From NCBI RefSeq assembly GCF_000092065.1, contig NC_009358.1, positions 1-64,000 of the forward strand: a stretch of 64,000 bases of DNA, in the 5' to 3' direction. The notes below the pieces were generated by a model, which saw nothing but the letters and a program-made list of their open reading frames with translations, made no database searches and was not told the origin of the DNA. Positions 46,069-55,972 of the stretch are shown piece after piece. The DNA comes from Ostreococcus lucimarinus CCE9901. Taxonomy: Eukaryota > Chlorophyta > Mamiellophyceae > Mamiellales > Bathycoccaceae. The position numbers and the translations under genes were made by a program. Positions within the stretch are counted from its first letter, which is position 1. Every line of letters starts with the position of its first letter.

Positions 46069-47739
46069 ATGTCGTTGAGTACGTCTCCCGTGCTCGCGGC
46101 CGCGGCCTCGAACGATCTCGCCCAGGTGCGATGGTTGCTCGAGCGGGAAAACGTGCCGGTTGATTTCATGGGCGACTGGTACGCCGAGCCGCGAAACGGC
46201 GGGAAAGGCTTGGAGCGACAGCGGCGAACGCCGTGCATGGTGGCTGCCTCGCACGGGTCGCTGGAGGTTTTGTTGTATGTGTTACAGATGGGCGCTGACC
46301 CGAATATGCGGAGCGAGGACGATGAGCGGTGCACGGCGATGCACTGCGCAGCGGCGGGGGGGGCGGCGTTGAGCACCGACGCCATCAAGACGCTGCTGTT
46401 GTTCGGGGCGGATAGGAACGCGCGAGACACGTATGGGCGCGTTCCCGCGGATTGTCTCCCCGGAACGACGAGCGAGGCGAATTTTAATGGTTCAGACGCA
46501 GGTGGTTCGAGCTCGGGCGGGAGCGCGAGCACGGGAGGGAACGGGCGAGGGCACGGCGGTCCTGGTTCGGGCGCCGCGGTGAACTCGCAGGGGGTGGTTT
46601 TGCAAGATCCGGACGACGACACGCTGATGAGCGACGAATTCAGAATGTACGAATTTAAGATTCGAAGGTGCTCGCGGACGAGGGCGCACGATTGGACGGA
46701 GTGTCCGTACACGCATCCGGGCGAGAAGGCGCGCCGACGCGATCCGAGGAGGTTCAACTACTGCGGCACGGCGTGTCCGGAATTCCGCAAAGGCTCGTGC
46801 CCGCAAGGCGACGTCTGCGAATACGCGCACGGCGTCTTCGAGTGCTGGCTGCACCCATCGAGATATCGCACGCAATTATGCAAGGATGGCGCGGCGTGCG
46901 ATCGTCGCGCGTGCTTCTTCGCGCACCACACGTCGCAGCTTCGAGTACCGACGGATGCGTACGGGAACCCGACTGGCAACCTGTCGCCGAACACGCCGTC
47001 GCCCACAGGGAGTGGGTCGCCGCAGAATGGCTCGCCGAGACAATCGAGCGCATCGCTCGATTGGTCCATGGCGCGCAATAGCGAGAGCGATAGCACGCAT
47101 AACATGGCTGCGGCGATGCTCAAGGGCAACGCGATGATGGGCGCCGGCGCCGGCGCGTTCGCCGCCAACGGCGCCGTTCCGGGCATGTCGTTCCCACCAC
47201 TTCCTCGTGTGGACTCCATGTTGCTTCAGTCACAGTACGGACAACAACAGTCGCAGCAACAGCACGGACAATCGCCGACGATGCCGCAACAGCAGCTCCA
47301 CCAGCAACAGATGATGGCCAACTACGTGTCGTCAATGTCGGGGATGTCGGGCGTCACCGGCGATCTTCAGGGTGCGATGCAGGGCGCATTCCCGCTCGGT
47401 TACAGCTCGATGATGCAAGGAAATGGAATGTTCAATCAAGCGGATCCATCTTTACAGGCGCATCAGATGTTACCGCAGCAGCAGACTTCCGCGGCGTACA
47501 TGGCGGGCGGAAACGTTGGTGGTGTGGGCGCGGGATTAAAGTCGGTCCAAAGTCAGAGCAGTGGAAGCGGAGGATCCACGATCTCGGAACAACAAGGATT
47601 GTACGCGGGCGCCAAACTATTTACTTTACCACCGAACGGTGTGCGGCAGGCACACATGCGTCGCAACTCTTCCTCGTTTCAGCACCTTGGTATGATCGAA
47701 GGCGTGTTGGACGGGACGGATGGAGAGCTTCGCCAATAA
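46069..47739 (+). CDS. Ankyrin-CCCH tandem zinc-finger protein (plant RR-TZF type)
   Basis: A 556-residue protein. Two ankyrin repeats lie at about 8-120 ([33 protein letters not shown]). The Arg-rich segment and tandem CCCH fingers are at about 195-290: C-x7-C-type finger [22 protein letters not shown] and [26 protein letters not shown], and [14 protein letters not shown]...CFFAHH. This is the plant-specific RR-TZF family, which regulates mRNA decay and stress or hormone responses. The C-terminal half is Gln/Ser/Gly-rich and disordered, prone to phase separation. The start is supported by a TGA just upstream in frame. Confidence 0.9.
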   Translation: MSLSTSPVLAAAASNDLAQVRWLLERENVPVDFMGDWYAEPRNGGKGLERQRRTPCMVAASHGSLEVLLYVLQMGADPNMRSEDDERCTAMHCAAAGGAALSTDAIKTLLLFGADRNARDTYGRVPADCLPGTTSEANFNGSDAGGSSSGGSASTGGNGRGHGGPGSGAAVNSQGVVLQDPDDDTLMSDEFRMYEFKIRRCSRTRAHDWTECPYTHPGEKARRRDPRRFNYCGTACPEFRKGSCPQGDVCEYAHGVFECWLHPSRYRTQLCKDGAACDRRACFFAHHTSQLRVPTDAYGNPTGNLSPNTPSPTGSGSPQNGSPRQSSASLDWSMARNSESDSTHNMAAAMLKGNAMMGAGAGAFAANGAVPGMSFPPLPRVDSMLLQSQYGQQQSQQQHGQSPTMPQQQLHQQQMMANYVSSMSGMSGVTGDLQGAMQGAFPLGYSSMMQGNGMFNQADPSLQAHQMLPQQQTSAAYMAGGNVGGVGAGLKSVQSQSSGSGGSTISEQQGLYAGAKLFTLPPNGVRQAHMRRNSSSFQHLGMIEGVLDGTDGELRQ

Positions 47740-48158
47740 TCAAGCAAATCAATAATTCAAAGAGCAAAGACGCGCGTCTTACAGCTCTAGCACGCAGATT
47801 AAGTGTATTCTAGCCAAATTGCGTCGGTTTGAACGAAACAGTTCTCACCGAACAGGTTTATCCTTGAAATCGGCCGGCGGTCTCCGGTAATTATTATTCC
47901 AAGCAGCCGGATCAAGCCACTGAAGTATTCTCAATGTGAGCTGGGTACACCATTTGTACTCTCGCACGACAACGGCCGACTTCATGATAAACCTCCTGTA
48001 CTCTTTTATCCGCAGGATATTCGCATTTACAATCACACATACGCACCGCACCGCACATATTCTCTTCGTTAACATTTCATCTTCTTCACATCCATCATGT
48101 AATTGATATCGGAACGAATTGATTGATCAGTATTTCATTTTATTTTACATCGACGCGA
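47740..48158. other. AT-rich convergent 3' region with one small open frame
   Basis: The stretch between two convergent stop codons is AT-richer than any coding neighbour and presumably holds two 3' UTRs. A minus-strand open frame (47845-48075, 76 codons) ends in a protein-like segment (LRILQWLDPAAWNNNYRRPP), but no conservation can be judged. Left as a low-confidence observation. Confidence 0.45.
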
Positions 48159-49640
48159 TCAAGTTTTCGAAAACGTAGGTTGACCGATCGCGAAGCGCAG
48201 GCGTTCGAACATTCGCCCTTCGGGATCGACGGTGCGAGCGGCGCTAATCACCGGCGGAATGGGTAGGTACACGTAGTGGCCGGAGCACATACCCACGGTC
48301 ACCGCACTCAAACCCGCAAAAGCGGCGTGCACGGCATTCTGCCCTAAAATAGAACAGTAAACGGCATCCGATGCATTCGTTCGGCACGCGCGAACCATGT
48401 ACGTGGGATCGATGTACTTGATGTCGCATTCGGGTTTCGCGTCCTTGAGCTTTTGCTGCAAGTACTTGGCGAAATTTTGTAAGATTGGATTGCCACTCGC
48501 GTCTGTCTCACCAATCATGCCGAGCTGCTCTTGCCCGGCGCCTTCGGCGACGACGACGACGGCGTGGTTTTGGCGTTCGACGACACGCTTGATGTGCGCC
48601 AACACGCCTCCGTCACCTTCTAGCGGGCAATCGATCTCGGGGATAAGACATACGTCTGTGTTCCCAGAAGCTAATGCCGCGTGCATCGCGATGAAACCCG
48701 ACTGACGACCCATGAGTCGAACCAATCCGACGCCGTTGTCCGCGCTTCGCGCTTCGATGTTCGCCGACCGAATCGCCTTGACGGCTTCGTCGACGGCGGT
48801 TTGGAAACCAAAAGTTCTGTCGAGGAGCAAAATATCGTTGTCGATCGTCTTCGGCACTCCGATCACGCTCGTCGTCAAACCCTTCTCGCGACAGAGCTTA
48901 TCGATGGCTAACGCCCCCGCGTGCGAGCCGTTCCCGCCGATGACAAACAAAAAATCGATACCCATGTCTTCGATTTTTTGCACGATGGCCGGCATATCTG
49001 CCCCGCCTCGACTCGATCCTAGCATGCTCCCACCCGTGATTTGAATGTCTTCCACCATTTCGCTCGTGAGCTTCATGGGCGCCTCCAACGGATTCGCGTC
49101 CGCGGCTTCGTCGCCGAAGAAGCCTCGAAAGCCGTACTTGATGCCCAAAATCTCTTCGCATCCGTAATCCTCCAACGTCGTCGTGATGCTACGTATGACG
49201 TCGTTCAAGCCTGGGCAGAGCCCACCGCACGTCACGATCGCCGCTTTCACGCGTTTCGGGTCGTAATATATCTCCTCTCGCGCCCCCGCTCGAACCGCGC
49301 GTTCGTCGCTAAACGCCGTGTCCTCGCCTCCCACGTAACTCGTCCTCAGCGGGTTCAGCGACACGCTGTCGCGGTTATCGATGAATCTCTGGCCTAAACC
49401 AAACTCCCAAAGCGATCCACCCTCGGCGAACGGGCTCGGACGCTTCTCCAGGCCGTACATCTCACCGACGTGGGTCGGAACGAAATCGCTCATCACCGCG
49501 GGCGAAAACAGCGTCTTCGGGTCGTAATCCGGGCGCGGCGTGGCGCGCGGCGGTCGCGGGACTCGGCGACGGGCGACGCGCGCGCATCGCGGCGACGCGA
49601 TGGCGCGCGCGGTGGGAACGGCGCGAACCCGCGCGGGCAT
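48159..49640 (-). CDS. PFK: ATP-dependent 6-phosphofructokinase, plastidial plant type
   Basis: A 493-residue protein beginning with an Arg/Ala-rich transit peptide. Key elements are the ATP-binding GGLCPGLND (139-147), GGNGSHAGA (235-243), the catalytic PKTIDNDI (263-270) and RLMGRQSGFIA. The fructose-6-phosphate kinase of glycolysis normally has GGDGT at the second site; here Asp is Asn and Thr is Ser. I recall Asn at this position in plastidial plant PFK4/PFK5, which supports plastid location rather than loss of function. The TIDND motif with Asp is intact. ATP rather than PPi use is inferred. Confidence 0.9.
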   Translation of the reverse strand: MPARVRAVPTARAIASPRCARVARRRVPRPPRATPRPDYDPKTLFSPAVMSDFVPTHVGEMYGLEKRPSPFAEGGSLWEFGLGQRFIDNRDSVSLNPLRTSYVGGEDTAFSDERAVRAGAREEIYYDPKRVKAAIVTCGGLCPGLNDVIRSITTTLEDYGCEEILGIKYGFRGFFGDEAADANPLEAPMKLTSEMVEDIQITGGSMLGSSRGGADMPAIVQKIEDMGIDFLFVIGGNGSHAGALAIDKLCREKGLTTSVIGVPKTIDNDILLLDRTFGFQTAVDEAVKAIRSANIEARSADNGVGLVRLMGRQSGFIAMHAALASGNTDVCLIPEIDCPLEGDGGVLAHIKRVVERQNHAVVVVAEGAGQEQLGMIGETDASGNPILQNFAKYLQQKLKDAKPECDIKYIDPTYMVRACRTNASDAVYCSILGQNAVHAAFAGLSAVTVGMCSGHYVYLPIPPVISAARTVDPEGRMFERLRFAIGQPTFSKT

Positions 49641-49859
49641 GCGAAGCGCGCGCTGCTCAGAGTGAAGACGCCGTCGGCGAGGACAAAACGCGCCAACGCA
49701 CGCGTCGGAGTTCGCGCGCGTGGAGACGCGCGAGGGAAAGATGGTTAAGGTTTACGCGCGCTATGTATTTCTGAGCTAGTATTACGTCGATTGTGGCTGA
49801 CTATACGGTGGATCGCGCGAGCGTCGGGCGCGCGCTCGGCCGCTCCGCTCGTCCGAAAC

Positions 49860-50696
49860 TCACACGAGTTCAGCCTTGGGCGGATCGGTGTGGAGGAGAT
49901 CTTTGAACATGGAGTACTTGGCCAAAAGAATCGCGCCGCGCTTCAAGTCGACGGAATCTGTGTTGCCGTCGTCGTCTTCGCCCGTCACGAAATTCACGAC
50001 GTCTTCGCGAAAACGAAAAAACACAAACGAATCCGTCTTCGGCTTGGAAATCATCGCCGACCCCTCCTCCTCGTCCGTGGCGAACTTCGTGGCGAACTCC
50101 TTCACGGCGTCGCGATAACCGTCGGGTAGTTCCTTCAAAACGTTCTCGTAATGTTCCGACACGGCGATCGCGTACTTGCGGACGTACTTTTGCTCCGCCT
50201 CGCTCAACCGCTCGCTCAACCGCTCTTGCCCCTCCTCCGTCCGTAAGAAATAAAACGCGTGCGCCTCAATCTTCCGCAGCCTCGTCCGCGCGTACTCCCT
50301 CAACAAATATTTGATCCGATTCACCTCGACCCACATGACGTTATCCATCAACTTTTCGCTCGCGTCCTCCGCGCCTCCGCCTCGCTCCGCGCGCGTCTCC
50401 GCCCTTCGCGTCAGCGCTCGCTCCTGCGCCTCCACCGCCGTCTTCACCGCCTCCACGAGCGCGTCCTCTCGCGTCATCATCTCCGGCGCCAACCTTTCGC
50501 GCACCCACGCGCGCTTCAGTCGCATCACCGGGCTCGTCACCGGTTCGAACGCCTCGTCCAAGTTTAAATTTCGCATCCGTCGCGCATCCTCCTCCTCGTC
50601 GTCCTCGTCGCTCATCGTCCGCGGTTCGTCCTCGTCGTCGCTCGCGCGCGTCGGCGCGTGGTCGTACCCATCGTCATCGCTCGCGTCGCGCGACAT
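49860..50696 (-). CDS. SLD5: GINS complex subunit SLD5
   Basis: Using the methionine at 50696 gives 278 residues; a methionine at 50807 is an alternative. An acidic N terminus (SDEDDEEED) is followed by the GINS A domain: LAPEMM, LREYARTRLRKIEAHAFYFL, LSEAEQKYVRKYAIAVSEHYENVLKELP. The C-terminal B domain reads FVFFRFREDVVNF, VDLKRGAILLAKYSMFKDLL and ends in PKAELV. GINS joins MCM2-7 and CDC45 in the replicative CMG helicase. MCM5 is encoded about 9 kb away. The 5' end faces the IleRS gene. Confidence 0.86.
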   Translation of the reverse strand: MSRDASDDDGYDHAPTRASDDEDEPRTMSDEDDEEEDARRMRNLNLDEAFEPVTSPVMRLKRAWVRERLAPEMMTREDALVEAVKTAVEAQERALTRRAETRAERGGGAEDASEKLMDNVMWVEVNRIKYLLREYARTRLRKIEAHAFYFLRTEEGQERLSERLSEAEQKYVRKYAIAVSEHYENVLKELPDGYRDAVKEFATKFATDEEEGSAMISKPKTDSFVFFRFREDVVNFVTGEDDDGNTDSVDLKRGAILLAKYSMFKDLLHTDPPKAELV

Positions 50697-50966
50697 GTCC
50701 GCCGGTCCGTCGCGCGCCGTCGTCTCGCGCGTCCTCGTCCTCGTCCTCGTCCTCGTCGTCGTCGTCGCGATGTCGCGATGTCGCGATGTCGCGCCCGTAA
50801 GCGCCATCGACGGCGCACCCACGACGGGAATTTCGTCGATTTCGTCGTCGACGATGGCGTTCGCGCGCGTCTCCGTACGACGAAATCGCGCGAGACGCGA
50901 CGAAAGCGGTCGCGCGCGCGCGCCGCGCCGCGCCTCCGCGGCGTCACCTCGCGACGTCGACGCCGC

Positions 50967-53900
50967 ATGCTCGCGACGACGCGCTTCGTCGAGCGCGCGA
51001 TGATGCAGCGGTGCGCGACGCGACGGGCGACGACGACGCGATCGGCGACGCGCGCGCGCGCCGCGACGACGACGCGATGGACGACGACGCGCGCGACGAC
51101 GACGAAGACGACGACGACGACGACGACGACGACGCGATGGACGACGACGACGACGACGACGACGACGCGACGGGGCGCGACGGTCGCGGGACGCGCGCGG
51201 GGCGAAGGCGGTGACGGTAAGGGAAAGAAGGAGAAGAACGCGTACGGCGCGACGGTGCGATTGCCGCAGACGACGTTCGAGATGCGGGCGAACAGCGTGC
51301 AAAAGGAACCTAAAATGCAGGCGTGGTGGGCCGAGCGCGGGGTGTACGAGCGGTTGCGAGCGAGGGAGGACGGGGCGGCGTTCACGCTGCACGATGGACC
51401 GCCGTACGCGAACGGGGATTTACACATCGGACACGCGTTGAATAAGATTTTGAAGGATTTCGTGAATCGGTGGGAGATGATGAACGGGAAGCGCGTGCGA
51501 TACGTGCCGGGATGGGACTGTCACGGGTTACCGATCGAGTTGAAGGTTTTGCAGAACATGGACGCGGAGGCGCGGAAGGCGCTGACGCCGATTAAACTGA
51601 GGTATAAGGCGAAAGCGTTCGCGATGAAAACGGTGGCCAGTCAGCGGGAGCAGTTTAAGAGGTATGGGATTTGGGCGGATTGGGACGAGCCGTACATGAC
51701 GCTGCTGCCCGAGTACGAGGCGGCGCAGTTGGAGGTGTTCGGGAAGATGTTTCTCAACGGGCACATTTATCGCGGGGAAAAACCCGTGCACTGGTCGCCT
51801 TCGAGCATGACGGCGCTCGCGGAGGCGGAGCTGGAGTACCCCGAAGGCCACGTATCGCAGAGTATTTACGTCCAATTTCCGGTGAGCGACGTTCCCGAGT
51901 CGACGCCGAGCGAGCTCAAGGCGCTTCTCGACGGCGCGTCTTTGGCGGTTTGGACCACGACGCCGTGGACCATGCCCGCAAACGCCGCGGTGGCGGTGAA
52001 CGCCAAGCTCGATTACTCCGTCTGTCGAGTGGAATCGACGGGAGCGACGCTCGTCGTCGCCGAAGGTTTACGCGAAGCCGTGGCGAGCAAGTTGGAAACC
52101 ACGCTCACGACGCTGGGCACGTTCAAGGGTCAAGACTTCGAGAACGTGCAATATCAGCACCCGTTCTACGAACGCAAGTCTCCAGTGATTATCGGTGGGG
52201 AGTACATCACCACCGAAGCCGGTACCGGTCTGGTGCACACCGCGCCGGGGCACGGGCAAGACGATTACATCTCCGGCATGAAGTATGGCTTGCCGTTGTA
52301 CTCTCCGGTGGATAACGCCGGTTTGTTCACGGCCGAAGCGGGGAGTGATTTAGAGGGGAAAGATGTTTTAGGCGATGGCAACGTTTTGTGCATCGAAAAG
52401 TTGACCTCTGCTGGGGCGTTGCTCAAGCAAGAGGCGTACAATCACAAGTACCCGTACGACTGGCGCACGAAAAAGCCGACGATTTTCCGCGCCACCGAGC
52501 AGTGGTTCGCTTCTGTTGAGGGCTTCCGTGAGAAGGCTTTGAGCGAGTTAGATAAGTTGGAGTTCATTCCGGAATCTGGTTCGAAGCGCATGCGACCGAT
52601 GGTGAGTGGGCGCGCGGACTGGTGCATCTCGCGCCAGCGCGCGTGGGGTGTGCCGATTCCGGCGTTTTACCACAAGGACACGAATGAGGTTTTGATGGAC
52701 GAATCCATCATCACGCACTTCACTGAAATCGTTCGCACACGAGGGACCGATGCGTGGTGGGAATTAGAAGTCGAGGACTTGTTGCCCGAGCAACACAAGG
52801 CCAAGGCGAATGATTACGTGCGCGGTTCGGACACGATGGACGTGTGGTTTGACTCCGGCAGCTCTTGGGCGGGCGTCGTGCAATCTCGCGGTCTTTCGTT
52901 CCCGGCGGATATGTATTTAGAAGGTAGCGATCAGCACCGAGGATGGTTCCAGTCGAGTTTACTCACCGGTGTCGCGTCCACCGGTCAAGCGCCGTACAAG
53001 AAGATTTTGACACACGGCTTCGTGCTCGACGAAAAAGGATACAAGATGTCAAAGTCCTTGGGGAACGTCATCGACCCGCGAACGGTGATCGAGGGAGGAA
53101 AGAACCAAAAGACAGAGCCTGGATATGGCGCCGATACCTTACGACTGTGGGTGGCGAGCACGGATTACACGGGTGATGTGAGCATCGGTATGAACATCAT
53201 CAAGCAAACGAGCGAGGCGTACCGCAAACTCAGAGGAACGATTCGCTTCTTGATGGGCGTGTTGGACGATTTCAAGCCAACCGAGGGCGTGGCGTACGAG
53301 TCGCTGCCGGCGTTCGAGAAGTACATTCTTAGCCGCCTGGATGCGACGATGCAGGAGATCGAGACGTCGTACAAGTCGCACGAGTACAGCCGCGTCGTCG
53401 CGGCCATCACCTCCTTCACCACGTTCCTGTCCAACGTGTACTTGGACGTGAGCAAGGACAAGTTGTACATTGGCGAACAGAACGACATCAAGCGCCGGGC
53501 GTGTCAAACCGTGGTTTCGGCCATCGTCGAGCGATTGATCGCCGCCATCGCCCCGCTCACCCCGCACATGGCTGAAGAGGCGTTTCAAGCGTTGCCTTAC
53601 GACAAACCCGGCGACGCCATCTCCGTCTTCATCGCCGGATGGCCGTCGAGACCCAGTACCTGGGCCTCGATCGATGCCGATGAGGTCAAGTTCTGGGATT
53701 CCTTCTTGGAGATTCGCGACACGGTGAACAAGGTGCTCGAAGATTCTCGTAACGCCAAACTCCTCGGCGCGTCGCTCGAAGCCAAGATCACCCTGCACTG
53801 CTCCGACGCCGATTTCGTCGCCAGGCTCAACCGCGAAGAAATCGCGCGAGACTTGCGTTACCTTTTCATCGTCAGTCAAGTCGAAGTCGTGACATCAAGT

Positions 53901-54131
53901 GACGCCGCCACCGCGGGATGCGACTTTAAATCCATCGTCGACGTCCCCGGCGCCGGCACCGTCTCCGTCGGCGTCGCGCGCGCCTCCGGAGCCAAGTGCG
54001 CTCGATGCTGGAACTTTTCCAACCTCGTCGGCGTCGACGCCAAGCACGCCACCCTGTGCGAACGATGCGTCCCGATCGTCAACGCCTCGCATCCCGATTT
54101 AGTCGTCGCCGCGCCCGCACCCGCGTCATGA
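50967..54131 (+). CDS. Isoleucyl-tRNA synthetase, organellar (bacterial type)
   Basis: From the ATG at 50967 the product is 1054 residues. Catalytic motifs are HIGH at 153-156 (GDLHIGHALNK) and KMSKS at 693-697. The C-terminal zinc motif CARCW...CERC (Cys 1011, 1014, 1031, 1034) marks the bacterial-type, organellar enzyme rather than the cytosolic one. The editing domain is present (WTTTPWTMPAN). Residues about 35-70 are nearly all Thr with Arg/Trp, encoded by ACG repeats; the stretch precedes the conserved core at about 93 and may belong to a transit peptide, a repeat expansion or a missed intron. It charges tRNA-Ile in plastid or mitochondrion. Confidence 0.93.
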   Translation: MLATTRFVERAMMQRCATRRATTTRSATRARAATTTRWTTTRATTTKTTTTTTTTTRWTTTTTTTTTRRGATVAGRARGEGGDGKGKKEKNAYGATVRLPQTTFEMRANSVQKEPKMQAWWAERGVYERLRAREDGAAFTLHDGPPYANGDLHIGHALNKILKDFVNRWEMMNGKRVRYVPGWDCHGLPIELKVLQNMDAEARKALTPIKLRYKAKAFAMKTVASQREQFKRYGIWADWDEPYMTLLPEYEAAQLEVFGKMFLNGHIYRGEKPVHWSPSSMTALAEAELEYPEGHVSQSIYVQFPVSDVPESTPSELKALLDGASLAVWTTTPWTMPANAAVAVNAKLDYSVCRVESTGATLVVAEGLREAVASKLETTLTTLGTFKGQDFENVQYQHPFYERKSPVIIGGEYITTEAGTGLVHTAPGHGQDDYISGMKYGLPLYSPVDNAGLFTAEAGSDLEGKDVLGDGNVLCIEKLTSAGALLKQEAYNHKYPYDWRTKKPTIFRATEQWFASVEGFREKALSELDKLEFIPESGSKRMRPMVSGRADWCISRQRAWGVPIPAFYHKDTNEVLMDESIITHFTEIVRTRGTDAWWELEVEDLLPEQHKAKANDYVRGSDTMDVWFDSGSSWAGVVQSRGLSFPADMYLEGSDQHRGWFQSSLLTGVASTGQAPYKKILTHGFVLDEKGYKMSKSLGNVIDPRTVIEGGKNQKTEPGYGADTLRLWVASTDYTGDVSIGMNIIKQTSEAYRKLRGTIRFLMGVLDDFKPTEGVAYESLPAFEKYILSRLDATMQEIETSYKSHEYSRVVAAITSFTTFLSNVYLDVSKDKLYIGEQNDIKRRACQTVVSAIVERLIAAIAPLTPHMAEEAFQALPYDKPGDAISVFIAGWPSRPSTWASIDADEVKFWDSFLEIRDTVNKVLEDSRNAKLLGASLEAKITLHCSDADFVARLNREEIARDLRYLFIVSQVEVVTSSDAATAGCDFKSIVDVPGAGTVSVGVARASGAKCARCWNFSNLVGVDAKHATLCERCVPIVNASHPDLVVAAPAPAS
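51066..51173. repeat. GAC/ACG trinucleotide microsatellite in the IleRS leader
   Basis: Runs of GAC/ACG/CGA trinucleotides with occasional GCGATGG interruptions repeat twice. In the IleRS frame they encode Thr; in another frame they would encode Asp. Confidence 0.85.
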
Positions 54132-54281
54132 GCGCCTAGCCGTTTCATCCATTCGTAAGCATTCTTTCCCTCGGTCATTCGAGCGCGCTCGCCGCTCGCC
54201 GCTCGCCGCTCGCGGCGCCATCGGTCGCGTCATCGCTCGCATCGCGCGCCGCACACCGCACCGCCGGGTCCCGCGAGCGCG

Positions 54282-55139
54282 ATGCCCCGCCCTCGCGCGT
54301 CTCAAACGCCGTCGTTCGCGCTCGAATTCGCGTCCTCCTTCGTCGTCTGCGCCGCGCTCGCGACGCTCGACGTCCAAGCGACGCTCGCGCGAAAATATCT
54401 CGGCCCGATCCTCGAACGGGTCGGCGCGCGCGCGCTCGCGGACGATGACGCCGCGGTGACGCTGGCGCTGCTGTTCGTGAACCTCGCGATCGTGTTCTCG
54501 CCGTCGTATCAGGCGCTGACGCGAGGGGCGACGAACAATCCGACGGCGTACGCGCTGAAGGGGATGTTGGGCGACACGGGAGCGGCGCGGGCGTGCGCGA
54601 ACGCGTGCGCGGCGGTGCTGGCGCACGTCTGCGCGCTGAAGGCGGTGATGGTGGTGATGCGAACGCACCCAGAGTATCTGCCGGGTAAGGGCGCGATCGC
54701 GCCGATCGTGCCGACGGGGACGACGGCGTCGGCGGCGGCGGCGGAGACAGCCGTGGTCGCGGCTAATTTTTTATTCTTCGGTTTGGCCGAACGCGCGTTC
54801 GCCGCGGCGCTGATCCCGACGCTCGTGAGCGGGTTTTACGTGATGACGATGATGATCGAAGGGTGCAGGTACTCGTGCGGGTACATGAACCCGTCGACGG
54901 TGATCGCCAGTCACGCGTTGGCGGGCGACTTGAAATCGCGAGAAGCCTTTGAAGCCATCGCGCCGTACGTCATCGGCGGTATCGCCGGCTCCGTCATCGT
55001 CGCCATCGCGGCGAAAGTGCTCGTTCCCGAACCAAAGAGCGCGAAGCGCGCGCGCGCGCAATCAAAGGCGGTGGTGCGATCGATTTCAAAGGCGCGAGCG
55101 GGAGGCGCGGCGACGCGCAAAGGCGCAAAGCAAAAGTAG
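54282..55139 (+). CDS. SIP-like aquaporin (MIP family)
   Basis: A 285-residue protein with six predicted helices. The first pore motif is NPT at 86-88 (GATNNPTAYA) and the second NPS at 202-204 (YSCGYMNPSTVIAS), instead of two NPA boxes. An altered first NPA is known in plant small basic intrinsic proteins (SIPs), which are ER-located. The basic C-terminal tail (RAGGAATRKGAKQK) fits that subgroup. The second motif is also changed, so the substrate is uncertain: water or small solutes. Confidence 0.83.
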   Translation: MPRPRASQTPSFALEFASSFVVCAALATLDVQATLARKYLGPILERVGARALADDDAAVTLALLFVNLAIVFSPSYQALTRGATNNPTAYALKGMLGDTGAARACANACAAVLAHVCALKAVMVVMRTHPEYLPGKGAIAPIVPTGTTASAAAAETAVVAANFLFFGLAERAFAAALIPTLVSGFYVMTMMIEGCRYSCGYMNPSTVIASHALAGDLKSREAFEAIAPYVIGGIAGSVIVAIAAKVLVPEPKSAKRARAQSKAVVRSISKARAGGAATRKGAKQK

Positions 55140-55330
55140 CGCGCTCATCATTCGAGCGTCCTGAATGTAACAAAAAGCGCGCACGCGAGAGCGTACGAGC
55201 CACCATCGTCGTCATCGTCGTCGTCGTCGCGAGTGTCGATCACGAGGTCTCTTCAACTCATACTGTTTGTTTTAAAAGAAAATTTTACGCGTTCGATGTC
55301 GCGTCGAAGTCGTCGCGAGTCAAAGACTCT

Positions 55331-55972
55331 TTACACGAGTTCCGGCAGGTCCTCCTCGTCGCCCTCTTCCACCGACTCCAGCGTCGACCCCGCCTTGGTA
55401 GTTTCTTCGGCTTTCATGCTCGCGATGAGCTCTTGGAGCTTGGCCATGTCCGGTTCGCCCGCGCCGCCGCCCGCGCCGCCGCCCGCGCCGCCGCCCGCGC
55501 CCCCCCCCATGCCAGCCATGAGTTGCGAGAAATCCATCCCTCCCGGCATCCCACCGCCGCCCACGCCACCCGGCATCCCACCACCGCCGCCCATCATGCT
55601 CTGCATGTCGAATCCGCTCGTATCGATGTCTCCCGCGTCGTCGTCCTCGTCCGCCCAGCGATCGAAATCGACGTGCAGATTCGCCGGTTTCTTCTCCCCC
55701 TCTCGCAGCAACCGCTCCCACCACTTCGCCTCCTCCTTGATCAGCACGCAAAACACCTGTCGCTCCGTCACCGCGTACGTCGACTTCTCCTTCGACACGT
55801 CCGCGAACAGCGCGATGCGTTCCTCGTACGTCGCGCCGGCCGCCGTCGCGCGAAACGTAAACTCCCGCGCCTCGATCGTCACCTCCGCGTCCTTCGCGTC
55901 CGGGAGTTCGATCGTGAGGTACACCTTATCCTCGCGCTCGCACCACTTCATCCGCGGGTGCAGCGTCGCCAT
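55331..55972 (-). CDS. p23-type HSP90 co-chaperone (CS domain)
   Basis: A 213-residue protein. The CS domain is at residues 1-110: HPRMKWCEREDKVYLTIELPDAKD and an FWWERLL-like element reading AKWWERLLREG. The middle is Gly/Met/Ala-rich, with repeated GGMPGG and then GGGA units (about 133-170), and the tail is acidic (EEGDEEDLPELV). p23 binds the ATP-bound HSP90 and stabilises clients; plant p23s have a similar Gly-rich extension. The gene shares a 350-bp promoter gap with GSK3. Confidence 0.9.
   Translation of the reverse strand: MATLHPRMKWCEREDKVYLTIELPDAKDAEVTIEAREFTFRATAAGATYEERIALFADVSKEKSTYAVTERQVFCVLIKEEAKWWERLLREGEKKPANLHVDFDRWADEDDDAGDIDTSGFDMQSMMGGGGGMPGGVGGGGMPGGMDFSQLMAGMGGGAGGGAGGGAGGGAGEPDMAKLQELIASMKAEETTKAGSTLESVEEGDEEDLPELV

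Noticed and set aside
47845-48075. A 76-codon minus-strand frame with a protein-like end (WLDPAAWNNNY)
   Set aside because: It lies in an AT-rich convergent 3' region and has no start context or recognisable family; possible, but unsupported.
51011-51214. A poly-Asp reading of the IleRS leader region
   Set aside because: It is an off-frame reading of a GAC/ACG microsatellite; the Thr frame is continuous with the synthetase.
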